Assembly (NCBI GenBank): GCA_014444615.1
Contig: PVXE01000047.1
Coordinates: forward strand, 1 to 33,838
Source of the DNA: Tagaea sp. CACIAM 22H2
GTDB taxonomy: Bacteria; Pseudomonadota; Alphaproteobacteria; CACIAM-22H2
Direction: 5' to 3'
Length of the DNA: 33,838 bases
The stretch's first letter is position 1; each line of letters opens with the position of its first letter. Shown here piece after piece: positions 1-7,476 of the stretch. A model generated the notes under the pieces. It did not search any database. It was not told where the DNA came from and was given only the letters and a program-made list of their open reading frames with translations. The position numbers and the translations under genes are program-made.

Positions 1-96
1 GCGTTGGCATCCACCGAGGCCGATCCCGCCCATCGCGTGGCGTGCCATATGGCCGACGCCTCGTCGGGCCATTCAAAAGCCGGGAGTGCCGCATGA
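1..96 (+). CDS. C-terminal tail of an OppF-like peptide ABC transporter ATPase (partial)
   Basis: Frame 1 is open from the window edge to a TGA at 94-96 and encodes about 31 residues. They include DPAHRVACHMADA, and the pattern H-x-V-A-C-H is the usual ending of the oligopeptide-transporter C-terminal extension in OppF/DppF ATPases. The TGA overlaps the ATG of the next gene at 93-95 in an ATGA junction, which supports this frame. In this family the ATPase energises import of peptides or other small amide compounds at the inner membrane. An OppD-like partner is encoded three genes downstream. Only the tail is visible, so Walker motifs cannot be checked and the assignment rests on the tail motif and context. 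Confidence 0.55.
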   Translation, partial: ALASTEADPAHRVACHMADASSGHSKAGSAA

Positions 97-281
97 GTTT
101 CGATCCGCAATCCGTCGCCGCCGCCGCGAAGGCGTTGGGCATCGCCTTGTCGCAAGAACAGGCGGACGCCGCCGCGAAGTCGCTGGCGGCCCCGCTCGCC
201 AAGATCGCGTCGTTCCGCGTGGACTTCGACGTCGAGCCCGCGCATTACGCGGCGGCACTCGACAAGGGCCGCGCGCGATGA
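93..281 (+). CDS. Small AtzG-like (DUF4089) protein, partner of the downstream amidase
   Basis: This gene encodes a 62-residue protein beginning MSFDPQSVAAAAKALGI. The ATG at 93 is chosen because it overlaps the preceding stop and gives a family-sized product; a GTG at 42 would add 17 non-family residues. The body has two short Ala-rich helices followed by VDFDVEPAHYAAAL, like the 'D-x-EPA' ending of DUF4089/AtzG proteins. AtzG is a GatC-like small subunit that binds and stabilises the AtzE amidase (1-carboxybiuret hydrolase). The next gene is an amidase starting inside this stop codon (ATGA, 278-281), as expected for a co-translated two-subunit enzyme. The substrate need not be carboxybiuret. 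Family assignment is moderate because the protein is short. Confidence 0.6.
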   Translation: MSFDPQSVAAAAKALGIALSQEQADAAAKSLAAPLAKIASFRVDFDVEPAHYAAALDKGRAR

Positions 282-1675
282 GCGATCCGGCGAATTGGAC
301 ACTGGTCGAGGCCGCCGCCGCCGTCGCGGCCAAGAAGATTTCGTCGGTCGAATTGACCCAAACCGCGATCGCGCGCGCCAAGGCGTGGCAGCCGAAGATC
401 AACGCCTTCATCGCGCTGGGCGCGGACGAAGCCCTTGCCGCCGCCAAGCGGGCGGACGCGACGCCCGCGAAGGGAAAACTTCACGGCGTCCCGCTCGCGC
501 ATAAGGACATGTATTACCGCAAGGGCCGCGTCGCGAGTTGCGGGTCGGCCATCCGCCGCGACTGGAAGGCGGATACGACCGCGACGGTGTTGAGGCGACT
601 CGACGCGGCGGGGGCGATCGATCTCGGTACGCTCAACATGGCCGAATTCGCCTTCGGCCCGACCGGCCACAACTACCACCACGGCCATTGCCGCAATCCT
701 TGGAACCAAGCGCATATGACCGGCGGCTCGTCGTCGGGCTCGGGTGCATCGGTTGCGGCGCGGATCGTCTACGCGGCACTCGGTTCCGACACCGGCGGCT
801 CGATCCGCATGCCGTCCTTCTGCAACGGTCTCGTCGGGATCAAGCCGACTTGGGGCCGCGTCAGCAAGGCGGGGGCGATGCCCTTGTCCTGGTCGATGGA
901 CACGGTCGGGCCTTTGACCCGCAGCGTCGCCGATGCGGCGCGTATTCTGGGCATCATCGCGGGCGCCGATCCCGAAGACACGACCGCGTCGGCCGTGCCG
1001 GTCGAGGATTACGAAGCCGCGTGCGGCAAGTCCGTCGCGGGAATGCGTCTCGGCCTGCCGCAAGGCTATTTCGATCAGAATATCGACGGCCAAGTCGCGG
1101 CGTCGATCGAAGCGGCCGCGAAGGTTTTCGAGAAGCTCGGCGTGAAACTCGTTCCGGTGAAGATGCCCGATCTCGACGCGATCAATGCGGCGGGCACGAT
1201 GATCACGGGGGCGGAAGCGGCCAGCGCCCATCGCGCCTGGCTCGCCGAGATGCCGGCGAAGTATTCCGATCAGGTGCGCGCGCGCTTGTCGACCGGCCTC
1301 GCCATTCCGGCGGTCGCCTATCTCGACGCGCTGCGCAACCGTGCGGCCGCGATCCCCGGCTTCATCGCCGACGTGTTCGGCCAATGCGACGCGCTGCTTT
1401 GCCCGGTCAGCGACCGGCCCGTGCCGACGATCGCGGAAACCGATGTCGGCGGCGGCCCGGCAATGGGCCCGTTGCTCGCCGCGCTCACACGGCTTTGCCG
1501 CCCGTTCAATGTGCTGGGCTTGCCGTCTTTGTCCGTGCCGTGCGGCTTCGACAAAGCGGGATTGCCGCTTGGTTTCCAGCTTGCCGGACGGCCCTTCGCC
1601 GAGGCGACGCTGTTCGCGCTGGGTGCGGCTTATGAAAGGGAAACAACATGGTCGCGGATGGCGCCGCAAGCATGA
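278..1675 (+). CDS. AtzE/GatA-type amidase (amidase signature family)
   Basis: This encodes a 465-residue amidase-signature enzyme that hydrolyses a carboxamide. The catalytic triad is visible: Lys76 in GVPLAHKDMYY, cis-Ser151 in GGSSSGSGAS and nucleophile Ser175 in GSDTGGSIRMPS. The Lys-Ser and Ser-Ser spacings (75 and 24 residues) equal those of fatty acid amide hydrolase. The start at 278 overlaps the stop of the AtzG-like gene; the open frame continues upstream but only as a shadow of neighbouring genes. The protein ends in an ATGA/near overlap with the OppD-like gene. The AtzG-like partner makes AtzE or a related ureide/biuret-type amidase the best comparison, but GatA-like and other amidases share these motifs, so the substrate is open. 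Confidence 0.85.
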   Translation: MSDPANWTLVEAAAAVAAKKISSVELTQTAIARAKAWQPKINAFIALGADEALAAAKRADATPAKGKLHGVPLAHKDMYYRKGRVASCGSAIRRDWKADTTATVLRRLDAAGAIDLGTLNMAEFAFGPTGHNYHHGHCRNPWNQAHMTGGSSSGSGASVAARIVYAALGSDTGGSIRMPSFCNGLVGIKPTWGRVSKAGAMPLSWSMDTVGPLTRSVADAARILGIIAGADPEDTTASAVPVEDYEAACGKSVAGMRLGLPQGYFDQNIDGQVAASIEAAAKVFEKLGVKLVPVKMPDLDAINAAGTMITGAEAASAHRAWLAEMPAKYSDQVRARLSTGLAIPAVAYLDALRNRAAAIPGFIADVFGQCDALLCPVSDRPVPTIAETDVGGGPAMGPLLAALTRLCRPFNVLGLPSLSVPCGFDKAGLPLGFQLAGRPFAEATLFALGAAYERETTWSRMAPQA

Positions 1676-2646
1676 GCCGCGATCTTGTCACGATGCGCGA
1701 TCTACGCGTGCTGTTCCGCAGCGCCGATCGCACGGTCCACGCCGTGAACGGCGTCGATCTGACGCTGGCGCAGGGCGAAGTGATGGGGCTGCTGGGCGAG
1801 TCCGGCTCGGGGAAATCCGTGACGCTGCGCGCCTTGTTGCGTTTGCTGCCGCCCAAGCGCAGCCACATCACCGGCAAGATCGAAGTCGCGGGCCACGACG
1901 TGATGGCGATGGACGAGGCGGCGTCGCGTGATTATCGCGGCAGCGTCGTATCGATGATCTTCCAAGAGCCGATGCTCGCCTTCGATCCCGTGTTCACCGT
2001 GGGCGAACAGATCGCCGAGGCGGTGATGCGGCATGAGAAGGTGAACAAGGCGGCGGGCATGGCGCGCGCGCTGGAAATGCTCGACCGCGTGCGTATTCCG
2101 TCGGCGAAGCGCCGTCTGGACGCCTATCCGCATGAAATGTCCGGCGGCATGCGCCAGCGCGCGATGATCGCGCTCGCTTTGGCTTGCAAACCGAAGCTTC
2201 TACTGGCCGACGAACCGACGACGGCGCTCGACGCCACGGTACAGATCCAGATTCTGCTGCTGCTGCGCGAGTTGCAGCGGGAGATGGGAATGGGCGTCAT
2301 CTTCGTGACGCACGATATGGGCGTGGCGGTCGAGGTCTCTGACAAGATCGCGGTTATGTATGCCGGCCGCGTGATCGAAAGCGGCACCGTGCGCGACGTG
2401 ATTCGATCGCCCTCACATCCCTATACGCAAGGGCTGCTATCCTCGACAGTGCACGGATCAATGCGCGGCAAGCGTCTTGAAGCCATTCCGGGCGCACCGC
2501 CGAATTTGGCGATGGCGCCGGTCGATTGCGCCTTTTCGCCGCGCTGCAAACACGTAGCGCCGGAATGTAAGTCGGGCATTCCGGATCTCGCGCCGGTGGC
2601 GCAGGGACATCTCGCCGCCTGTGCCCGCCTGGGCGCATTCGCCTGA
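1648..2646 (+). CDS. OppD/DppD-like peptide ABC transporter ATP-binding protein
   Basis: This encodes a 332-residue ABC ATPase. It has Walker A GESGSGKSVT, signature MSGGMRQRAMIA, Walker B LLADEPTTALD and the switch His in VTHDMG. The C-terminal Cys-rich extension (CAFSPRCKHVAPEC, then HLAACARL) is characteristic of dipeptide/oligopeptide transporters. Two starts are possible: ATG 1648, preceded by an AAAGGGA ribosome-binding sequence but overlapping the amidase by 28 bases, and ATG 1672, which makes a neat ATGA overlap with the amidase stop. The protein would energise import together with the OppF-like subunit whose tail is at the window edge; the permeases must lie upstream. It is co-transcribed with the amidase and the deacetylase, so the cargo is probably their substrate. 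Confidence 0.9.
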   Translation: MVADGAASMSRDLVTMRDLRVLFRSADRTVHAVNGVDLTLAQGEVMGLLGESGSGKSVTLRALLRLLPPKRSHITGKIEVAGHDVMAMDEAASRDYRGSVVSMIFQEPMLAFDPVFTVGEQIAEAVMRHEKVNKAAGMARALEMLDRVRIPSAKRRLDAYPHEMSGGMRQRAMIALALACKPKLLLADEPTTALDATVQIQILLLLRELQREMGMGVIFVTHDMGVAVEVSDKIAVMYAGRVIESGTVRDVIRSPSHPYTQGLLSSTVHGSMRGKRLEAIPGAPPNLAMAPVDCAFSPRCKHVAPECKSGIPDLAPVAQGHLAACARLGAFA

Positions 2647-3557
2647 TGAACGGGCGCGTCCGGGATCTGCGGGGCTACGGCTTCGCCAAGCCGAAAATCG
2701 TGTGGCCGAACGGCGCGCGGCTGGCCGTGTCGCTGAACGTCAATTTCGAGGAAGGCGCCGAGTTCGCGGTCGGCGACGGCGATCCGAAAAACGAAGTCTT
2801 CGGCGAGGTGCAGAGCATCGTGCCGCTGGGTAAGCGCGATCTGACGCTGGAGGAGGTCTTCGGCTACGGCATGCGCGCGGCCTTGCCGCGCTTCCTGCGC
2901 GCCTTCGAGAAGCGCAAGATCGCGACGACGTTCATGATGTGCGGCCGCGCGGTCGAACGTCTGCCGGAATTCGCCAAGGCAAGCATCGACGCGGGCCACG
3001 AAGCCGCTTTGCATGGCTGGCGCTGGGCGGCGCATTTCGATTTCGACGACGCGGAAGCCGAACGCAAGCTGATCCGCCACGCGCGCGACACGATCGCATT
3101 GGTGACCGGCGAGAAGCCCGTCGGCTTCATGTGCCGGTCGAGCCAGAGCGCCTTCACGCGTCGTCTGCTGGTCGAGGAAGGCTTCCTCTACGATTCGAAC
3201 GCGCTCGACGACGATCTGCCCTATTGGGACAAAGCGAGCGGACCGAAGTCCATTCTGGTCGTGCCCTACGCGTTCGACACAAACGATATGAAGTTCTATC
3301 ACCCGACGGGCTTTCGCACGGCGGACGAGTTCTTGTCCTATCTGCGTCGCGCGTTGGAAACGCTGCTCGTCGAATGCGACGAGGGTGAAACGCGGCTGCT
3401 GAATATCGGCTTGCATCTGCGCATCATCGGCCGCCCGGCGCGGTTCTGGGCGCTCGACAAGTTTCTCGACGATCTCGTGACGCTGAAGGATCGCGTCTGG
3501 GTGGCGCGGCGGCGCGATATCGCCGCGCATTGGATCGCCAACGGTCCGAAGCCGTAA
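2646..3557 (+). CDS. PuuE/allantoinase-like polysaccharide-deacetylase family hydrolase
   Basis: This 303-residue protein starts at the ATG overlapping the OppD stop by one base (TGATG). It has no signal peptide and so is cytosolic. It follows the PuuE/HpPgdA-like branch of the NodB fold: VSLNVNFEEGAEFA replaces the canonical FDDG motif, then GHEAALHGWRW, FTRRLLVEEGFLYDSNALDD and a C-terminal GLHLRIIGRPARFW. In this branch the enzymes hydrolyse cyclic amides such as allantoin, or deacetylate small substrates, rather than acting on cell-wall polymers. The amidase next door fits a pathway for a cyclic or linear ureide. It ends only 6 bases from the converging nagA gene. The exact substrate cannot be read from the sequence. 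Confidence 0.75.
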   Translation: MNGRVRDLRGYGFAKPKIVWPNGARLAVSLNVNFEEGAEFAVGDGDPKNEVFGEVQSIVPLGKRDLTLEEVFGYGMRAALPRFLRAFEKRKIATTFMMCGRAVERLPEFAKASIDAGHEAALHGWRWAAHFDFDDAEAERKLIRHARDTIALVTGEKPVGFMCRSSQSAFTRRLLVEEGFLYDSNALDDDLPYWDKASGPKSILVVPYAFDTNDMKFYHPTGFRTADEFLSYLRRALETLLVECDEGETRLLNIGLHLRIIGRPARFWALDKFLDDLVTLKDRVWVARRRDIAAHWIANGPKP

Positions 3558-3563
3558 GCGGCG

Positions 3564-4691
3564 TTAGGCGAGAACGTCGCGGACGTTCAACGCGTCGTCG
3601 AGCAGCACAATATCGGCTTTGGCGCCGGGCACAAAGGTGCCGATTTTGCCGTCGAGGCGCATCGCCGCCGCCGGGATCGACGTCGCCATGGCGAGCGCCG
3701 TTTCGGCGGGTTCGCCGAGTTTCGCAACGACATTGCGTACCGCCGTTGCCATATCGAGATGGGCGCCCGCCAGTGAGCCTTCGGCGTTGACCAGCCGCCC
3801 GTCGCGCACCTCGATCCGCTGGCCGTAGAGTTCGAAGAAATCCGGCCCGCCGACCGTCGACATGGCGTCGGAAACGAGAAACATAAGGCTGGGCTTGGGC
3901 CGCGCGCGCAGACTGACGCGCAGCGTGGTCGCCGAGACGTGATGCAGATCGGCAATCAGGCCGCAATAGGCGTCGCTGTCCAGGGCGGCGCCGACCACGC
4001 CGGGCTCCCGCGAATTCATCGGCGTCATCGCGTTGTGCAGGTGGGTGAAGCAGCGCAAGCCTTCGTCCAACGCCGCGCGGATTTGCGACGCGTTCGCCGC
4101 CGTATGCCCGGCCGAGACGACGACGCCGAGATCGGTAAGTTTCCGGATCGTGCCGGGTTCGATGCGCTCGGGCGCCAAGGTCAGCATCGTCGGGATATTC
4201 GCCGCGCGCAGGCGCTTGACGCTCGCCAGCGTGCGGTCGTCGAAGGGGCGTAAGTATTGCGCGGCATGCGTGCCGCGCCGTTCGGGGGCGAGATGCGGGC
4301 CCTCGATATGGATACCGGCGACACCGTTGGCGCCCGCATTGGCGATCACCGCGTCGATGGCTTGGTCGAGGCGGTCGGGCGCGTCGGTAATGAAGGTCGC
4401 GAGCCACGACGTGGTGCCGCGCGCGCGATGGGCGGCGCCGATGGTCGCCAGCGTTTCCACCGACGGCGCGTTATTGAACAAGGCGCCGCCGCCGCCATTC
4501 ACCTGCAGATCGATATAGCCGGGGGCCGCGATGTGGTCGCTCGTCACCACGGGGGCCGGACCGGTCACGGGGCCGATCGCCGCGATCTTGCCGTTCTCGA
4601 TACGCAAGGCCATACCGTCGCGGAACGCCGTGCCGTCGAAGATACGGCGCGGGGCGAGCCACCAGCTTGCGGCATCGGGCGGAACGAGCAT
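3564..4691 (-). CDS. nagA: N-acetylglucosamine-6-phosphate deacetylase
   Basis: This encodes a 375-residue amidohydrolase, the normal NagA/AgaA length. It removes acetate from N-acetylhexosamine 6-phosphate to give the free amino-sugar phosphate. NagA features in order are GYIDLQVNGGGGALF, the metal-site HIEGPHLAPERRGTH, SAGHTAANASQI, THLHNAMTPMNSREPG and the catalytic Asp in LVSDAMSTVGG. It is the last gene of the minus-strand locus, starting 4 bases after the permease stop with no clear ribosome-binding site, so it probably relies on translational coupling. GlcNAc-6-P and GalNAc-6-P deacetylases (NagA, AgaA) cannot be separated by motifs; the KbaZ-like gene in the locus leans towards galactosamine. 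Confidence 0.92.
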   Translation of the reverse strand: MLVPPDAASWWLAPRRIFDGTAFRDGMALRIENGKIAAIGPVTGPAPVVTSDHIAAPGYIDLQVNGGGGALFNNAPSVETLATIGAAHRARGTTSWLATFITDAPDRLDQAIDAVIANAGANGVAGIHIEGPHLAPERRGTHAAQYLRPFDDRTLASVKRLRAANIPTMLTLAPERIEPGTIRKLTDLGVVVSAGHTAANASQIRAALDEGLRCFTHLHNAMTPMNSREPGVVGAALDSDAYCGLIADLHHVSATTLRVSLRARPKPSLMFLVSDAMSTVGGPDFFELYGQRIEVRDGRLVNAEGSLAGAHLDMATAVRNVVAKLGEPAETALAMATSIPAAAMRLDGKIGTFVPGAKADIVLLDDALNVRDVLA

Positions 4692-4695
4692 GGCG

Positions 4696-6327
4696 TCAGC
4701 TTTTGTACTGGCGCTTGGCCGCGTAGGACATCGCCAGGATCGCGACGATGGTCATCGCCAGCAGGATGGTCGACAGCGCCGCCGCGATCCCGTATTCGCC
4801 GTCGATGACGGCGATATAGATGCGCACCGGCATGGTGATCGTGCGCCCGATATAGAGAACGAGAGAGGACGATAGCTCGTTCATCGCGGTCACAAGGCTC
4901 ATCATCGCGCCCGCGACGATGCCCGGGATCAGCAGCGGCGCCGTCACCTTCAGGAAGGCGCGGCCCGGCGGCACGCCCAGGCTCATCGCCGCCTGTTCCA
5001 GATTGGGGCTGATTTGGCGCAAGGCGGCACCGACCGAGCTGACCGTATAGGGCAGACGGCGGATGAAAATCGCCAGGATGATGATCGCACCCGTACCCGT
5101 CAGCACCAGCGGCGCCACGTTGAACGCGGCGGCGTAGGCGATACCCATGACGACGCCGGGCACGACGTAAGGCACTGTCAGAATCCCGTCGAGCGCCCCG
5201 GTCGCGAGCGACCGGCGGCGGGTGATCAGATAGCCGAGCAGCGTGCCGACGACCACGATCGCGACCACGGCGATCGCCGAATAGATCAGCGTGTTGATGA
5301 TCGGATCGGAGAGGCGCTGCAGAACGCGTTCGTAGCTTTGCAGGCCGAAACCGTCCTGGAACACCGGTCCGCGCGTGCGGCGGAAGGAATAATAGATCAC
5401 CGTGATCGTCGGGATAGAGCCGAGCAGCACCAGGCCATAGGCGGCGACATGCAGATAGAGGCTCTTGAGCCCCGCGATCGGGCGGCGTTCGGCGCGTTTC
5501 ATGCCGCTGTTGTGATAGATGTCGCGGCGCATCATCCAGCGCTGCAACAGCACGAAGACCATCGAGATGCCGACCAGAATCAAGCTGATTGCCGAGGCGA
5601 GACCCTGGTTCGAGCCGAGATCGGCCGAATAAAGGATATAGGCCTGGGTCGCCAGCACCTGAAGGCCGCGGCCGATGATCTGCGGCGTACCGAAATCCGC
5701 GATCGACATGACGAAGGCGAGCAGGCCGCTCGCCGTGATGGCCGGCATGATCAGCGGCAGGGTAATCGTGAACAGGCGCCGCGTGGGCGAGACGCCCAGA
5801 CTTTCCGCCGCTTCCTCCAGTGACCGGCTGACGGCCGCGAAGGCGCCAGCCGTGATCAGGAACACCTGCGGAAAAAATTTCAAAGCGAAGACCATGATCA
5901 CGCCCGGCGTGCCGTAGATCGGCGGAATGTCGATGCCGATGCTGGCGAGCGACGTGCGCACCAAGCCATTGGCGCCGAACAGCACGATCCAGGAATAGGC
6001 GCCGATGAAGGGGGGCGAGACCATGGCGATCAGCGCCAGGACCTCGATCGCCGTCCGGCCGCGAATCTCGAAACGCGACACGACGAAGGCGAGACCCACG
6101 CCCAGGATCAGCGCGCCGATCATGCCGCCGAAGCCGACCAGGAATGTATTCCCAATCGTGCGCAGGAAGCGCGGCTCCGAGAAGATCAGCGTGTAATTGG
6201 CGAACGTGTATTCGCCATCGACAATGAAGCTCGACAGCAGGATTTTGCCGAGCGGCCAGACGAGCAGGCCGAGAACGATCGCCCAAGCGGCGATCAGGAC
6301 CGGCGTCCAGATATCGCGGCGCGTCAT
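4696..6327 (-). CDS. Fused double permease of an Fbp/Afu-type ABC importer
   Basis: This encodes a 543-residue inner-membrane protein with two permease halves of about six membrane segments each. Each half ends in an EAA loop that contacts the ATPase: EEAAESLGVSPTRRLF in the first and EQAAMSLGVPPGRAFL in the second. The start at 6327 (MTRRDIWTPVLIAAW) overlaps the ATPase stop in an ATGA junction; the longer open frame upstream is a shadow of the ATPase gene. Fused permeases of this family are normally labelled iron(III) transporters, but the same architecture occurs in AfuB of the hexose-phosphate importer AfuABC. Its position before nagA and beside sugar kinase and deaminase genes favours an amino-sugar or sugar-phosphate cargo. 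Assignment as a permease is firm; the cargo is inferred. Confidence 0.9.
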   Translation of the reverse strand: MTRRDIWTPVLIAAWAIVLGLLVWPLGKILLSSFIVDGEYTFANYTLIFSEPRFLRTIGNTFLVGFGGMIGALILGVGLAFVVSRFEIRGRTAIEVLALIAMVSPPFIGAYSWIVLFGANGLVRTSLASIGIDIPPIYGTPGVIMVFALKFFPQVFLITAGAFAAVSRSLEEAAESLGVSPTRRLFTITLPLIMPAITASGLLAFVMSIADFGTPQIIGRGLQVLATQAYILYSADLGSNQGLASAISLILVGISMVFVLLQRWMMRRDIYHNSGMKRAERRPIAGLKSLYLHVAAYGLVLLGSIPTITVIYYSFRRTRGPVFQDGFGLQSYERVLQRLSDPIINTLIYSAIAVVAIVVVGTLLGYLITRRRSLATGALDGILTVPYVVPGVVMGIAYAAAFNVAPLVLTGTGAIIILAIFIRRLPYTVSSVGAALRQISPNLEQAAMSLGVPPGRAFLKVTAPLLIPGIVAGAMMSLVTAMNELSSSLVLYIGRTITMPVRIYIAVIDGEYGIAAALSTILLAMTIVAILAMSYAAKRQYKS

Positions 6328-7400
6328 TGCGCGAACTCGACGCGCGAGCCGTCGGGGCGGAACAGCACGATATCCGCGACGGGAAGGTGAAGCTCGGCGC
6401 CATGCGTCGCCTTGTCGAGCTCGCTGCGCGCGGGGCTCGCAACTTGAACCAGTACCGTGCCTTCCGGCGTTACGACAGTGTGGACCGCTTCGCGGCCGAG
6501 ATACGTCGTTTTCAGGATCTTGCCCGCCAGCGCGATCCCGTCCATGGCACCGGCGGCGCGCAAGCGCACCGCTTCGGGACGGAAGGCGAGCTCGACGGGG
6601 CCGGGGGCCGCCTTGCCGGGCAGCGTCCAATCCTTGCCGCCCAACCGCAGCGCGCCGCTTTGCGTGAGTTCGGCGGACAGGAAATTCATTGTGCCGATGA
6701 AAGCCGAGGCGAAGCGGCGCTTGGGGTGGTTATAGATGTCGTAGGGCGTGCCGAGCTGTTCGACGCGGCCTGCGTTCATCACACAAATGCGGTCGGAAAC
6801 GGCGAGCGCTTCCTCCTGATCGTGCGTCACGTAAATCGTGGTGATGCCCAGGCGCTGCTGGATCTCGCGGATATCCTCGCGCAATTCGACGCGCAGCTTG
6901 GCGTCGAGATTGGACAGGGGCTCGTCCATCAACAACAGCTTGGGCCGGATGGTCATGGCGCGCGCAAGGCCCACGCGCTGCTGCTGGCCGCCCGACAACG
7001 CCGACGGCAAGCGGTCGCCATAGTCGGCGAGGCGCACAGTATTGAGACTTTCCTCGACGCGCTTGGCGATTTCGTCGGCCGGCAGGTTGCGCGCCTTCAA
7101 GCCGAAGGCCACGTTCTGCGCGACGGTCAAATGCGGGAAGATCGCGTAGTCCTGGAACACCATGCCGATATCGCGCTTATGCGCGGGCAGCGGATCGAGT
7201 TTCACGCCGTCGGCGATCACTTCGCCGCTATCCTGTTGATGGAAGCCCGCAACGATGCGCAGCAAGGTCGTCTTGCCGCAGCCGCTGGGCCCCAGCAGGG
7301 TGAAGAACTCGCCCGAGACGAGTTCGAGATCGATGCCGTCCAGGACCTTGATGCCGGGTCCGTAGGATTTGTGGATCGCGCGGAGGCTGAGTGCGGTCAT
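6324..7400 (-). CDS. ABC transporter ATP-binding protein of the Fbp/Pot/Afu type
   Basis: This encodes a 358-residue ATPase with Walker A GPSGCGKTTLL, signature LSGGQQQRVGLARA, Walker B LLMDEPLSNLDAKLR, the switch His in VTHDQEEALAV and a C-terminal TOBE-like region of about 110 residues. The start at 7400 (MTALSLRAIHKSYG) gives the family length; the longer open frame is a shadow of the phosphatase gene. It pairs with the fused permease through a 4-base overlap and with the binding protein at 8474-9451. A 76-base gap containing an intrinsic terminator separates it from the phosphatase gene, so ATPase and permease may be made at a lower level than the binding protein, or from their own promoter. 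Confidence 0.9.
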   Translation of the reverse strand: MTALSLRAIHKSYGPGIKVLDGIDLELVSGEFFTLLGPSGCGKTTLLRIVAGFHQQDSGEVIADGVKLDPLPAHKRDIGMVFQDYAIFPHLTVAQNVAFGLKARNLPADEIAKRVEESLNTVRLADYGDRLPSALSGGQQQRVGLARAMTIRPKLLLMDEPLSNLDAKLRVELREDIREIQQRLGITTIYVTHDQEEALAVSDRICVMNAGRVEQLGTPYDIYNHPKRRFASAFIGTMNFLSAELTQSGALRLGGKDWTLPGKAAPGPVELAFRPEAVRLRAAGAMDGIALAGKILKTTYLGREAVHTVVTPEGTVLVQVASPARSELDKATHGAELHLPVADIVLFRPDGSRVEFAQ

Positions 7401-7453
7401 GGCGGTTTTGGACTCTATTGGTTGGGCGCCCGGATCGGCGCCGGAATGTACGC

Positions 7454-7475
7454 AAAAACGGGGCCGGACGCCCCG
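7454..7475 (-). terminator. Intrinsic terminator between phosphatase and ABC ATPase genes
   Basis: Read on the minus strand this is a perfect 6-bp stem, CGGGGC (7475-7470) pairing with GCCCCG (7464-7459), with a 5-base loop and five T residues directly after it (7458-7454). It begins 1 base after the phosphatase stop codon. This is the textbook rho-independent layout. It sits inside the transporter gene set, so it would reduce read-through from the regulator/kinase/binding-protein part into ATPase, permease and nagA. Confidence 0.75.
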
Positions 7476-7476
7476 G

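Noticed and set aside
245..1669. Long minus-strand open frame opposite the amidase
   Set aside because: Its composition is rich in Arg and low-complexity, and it mirrors the amidase codons; the amidase has an intact triad.
4565..6442. 625-codon minus-strand open frame overlapping the permease and nagA
   Set aside because: It is an alternate-frame shadow of the fused permease gene; only the 4696-6327 frame shows membrane segments and EAA loops.
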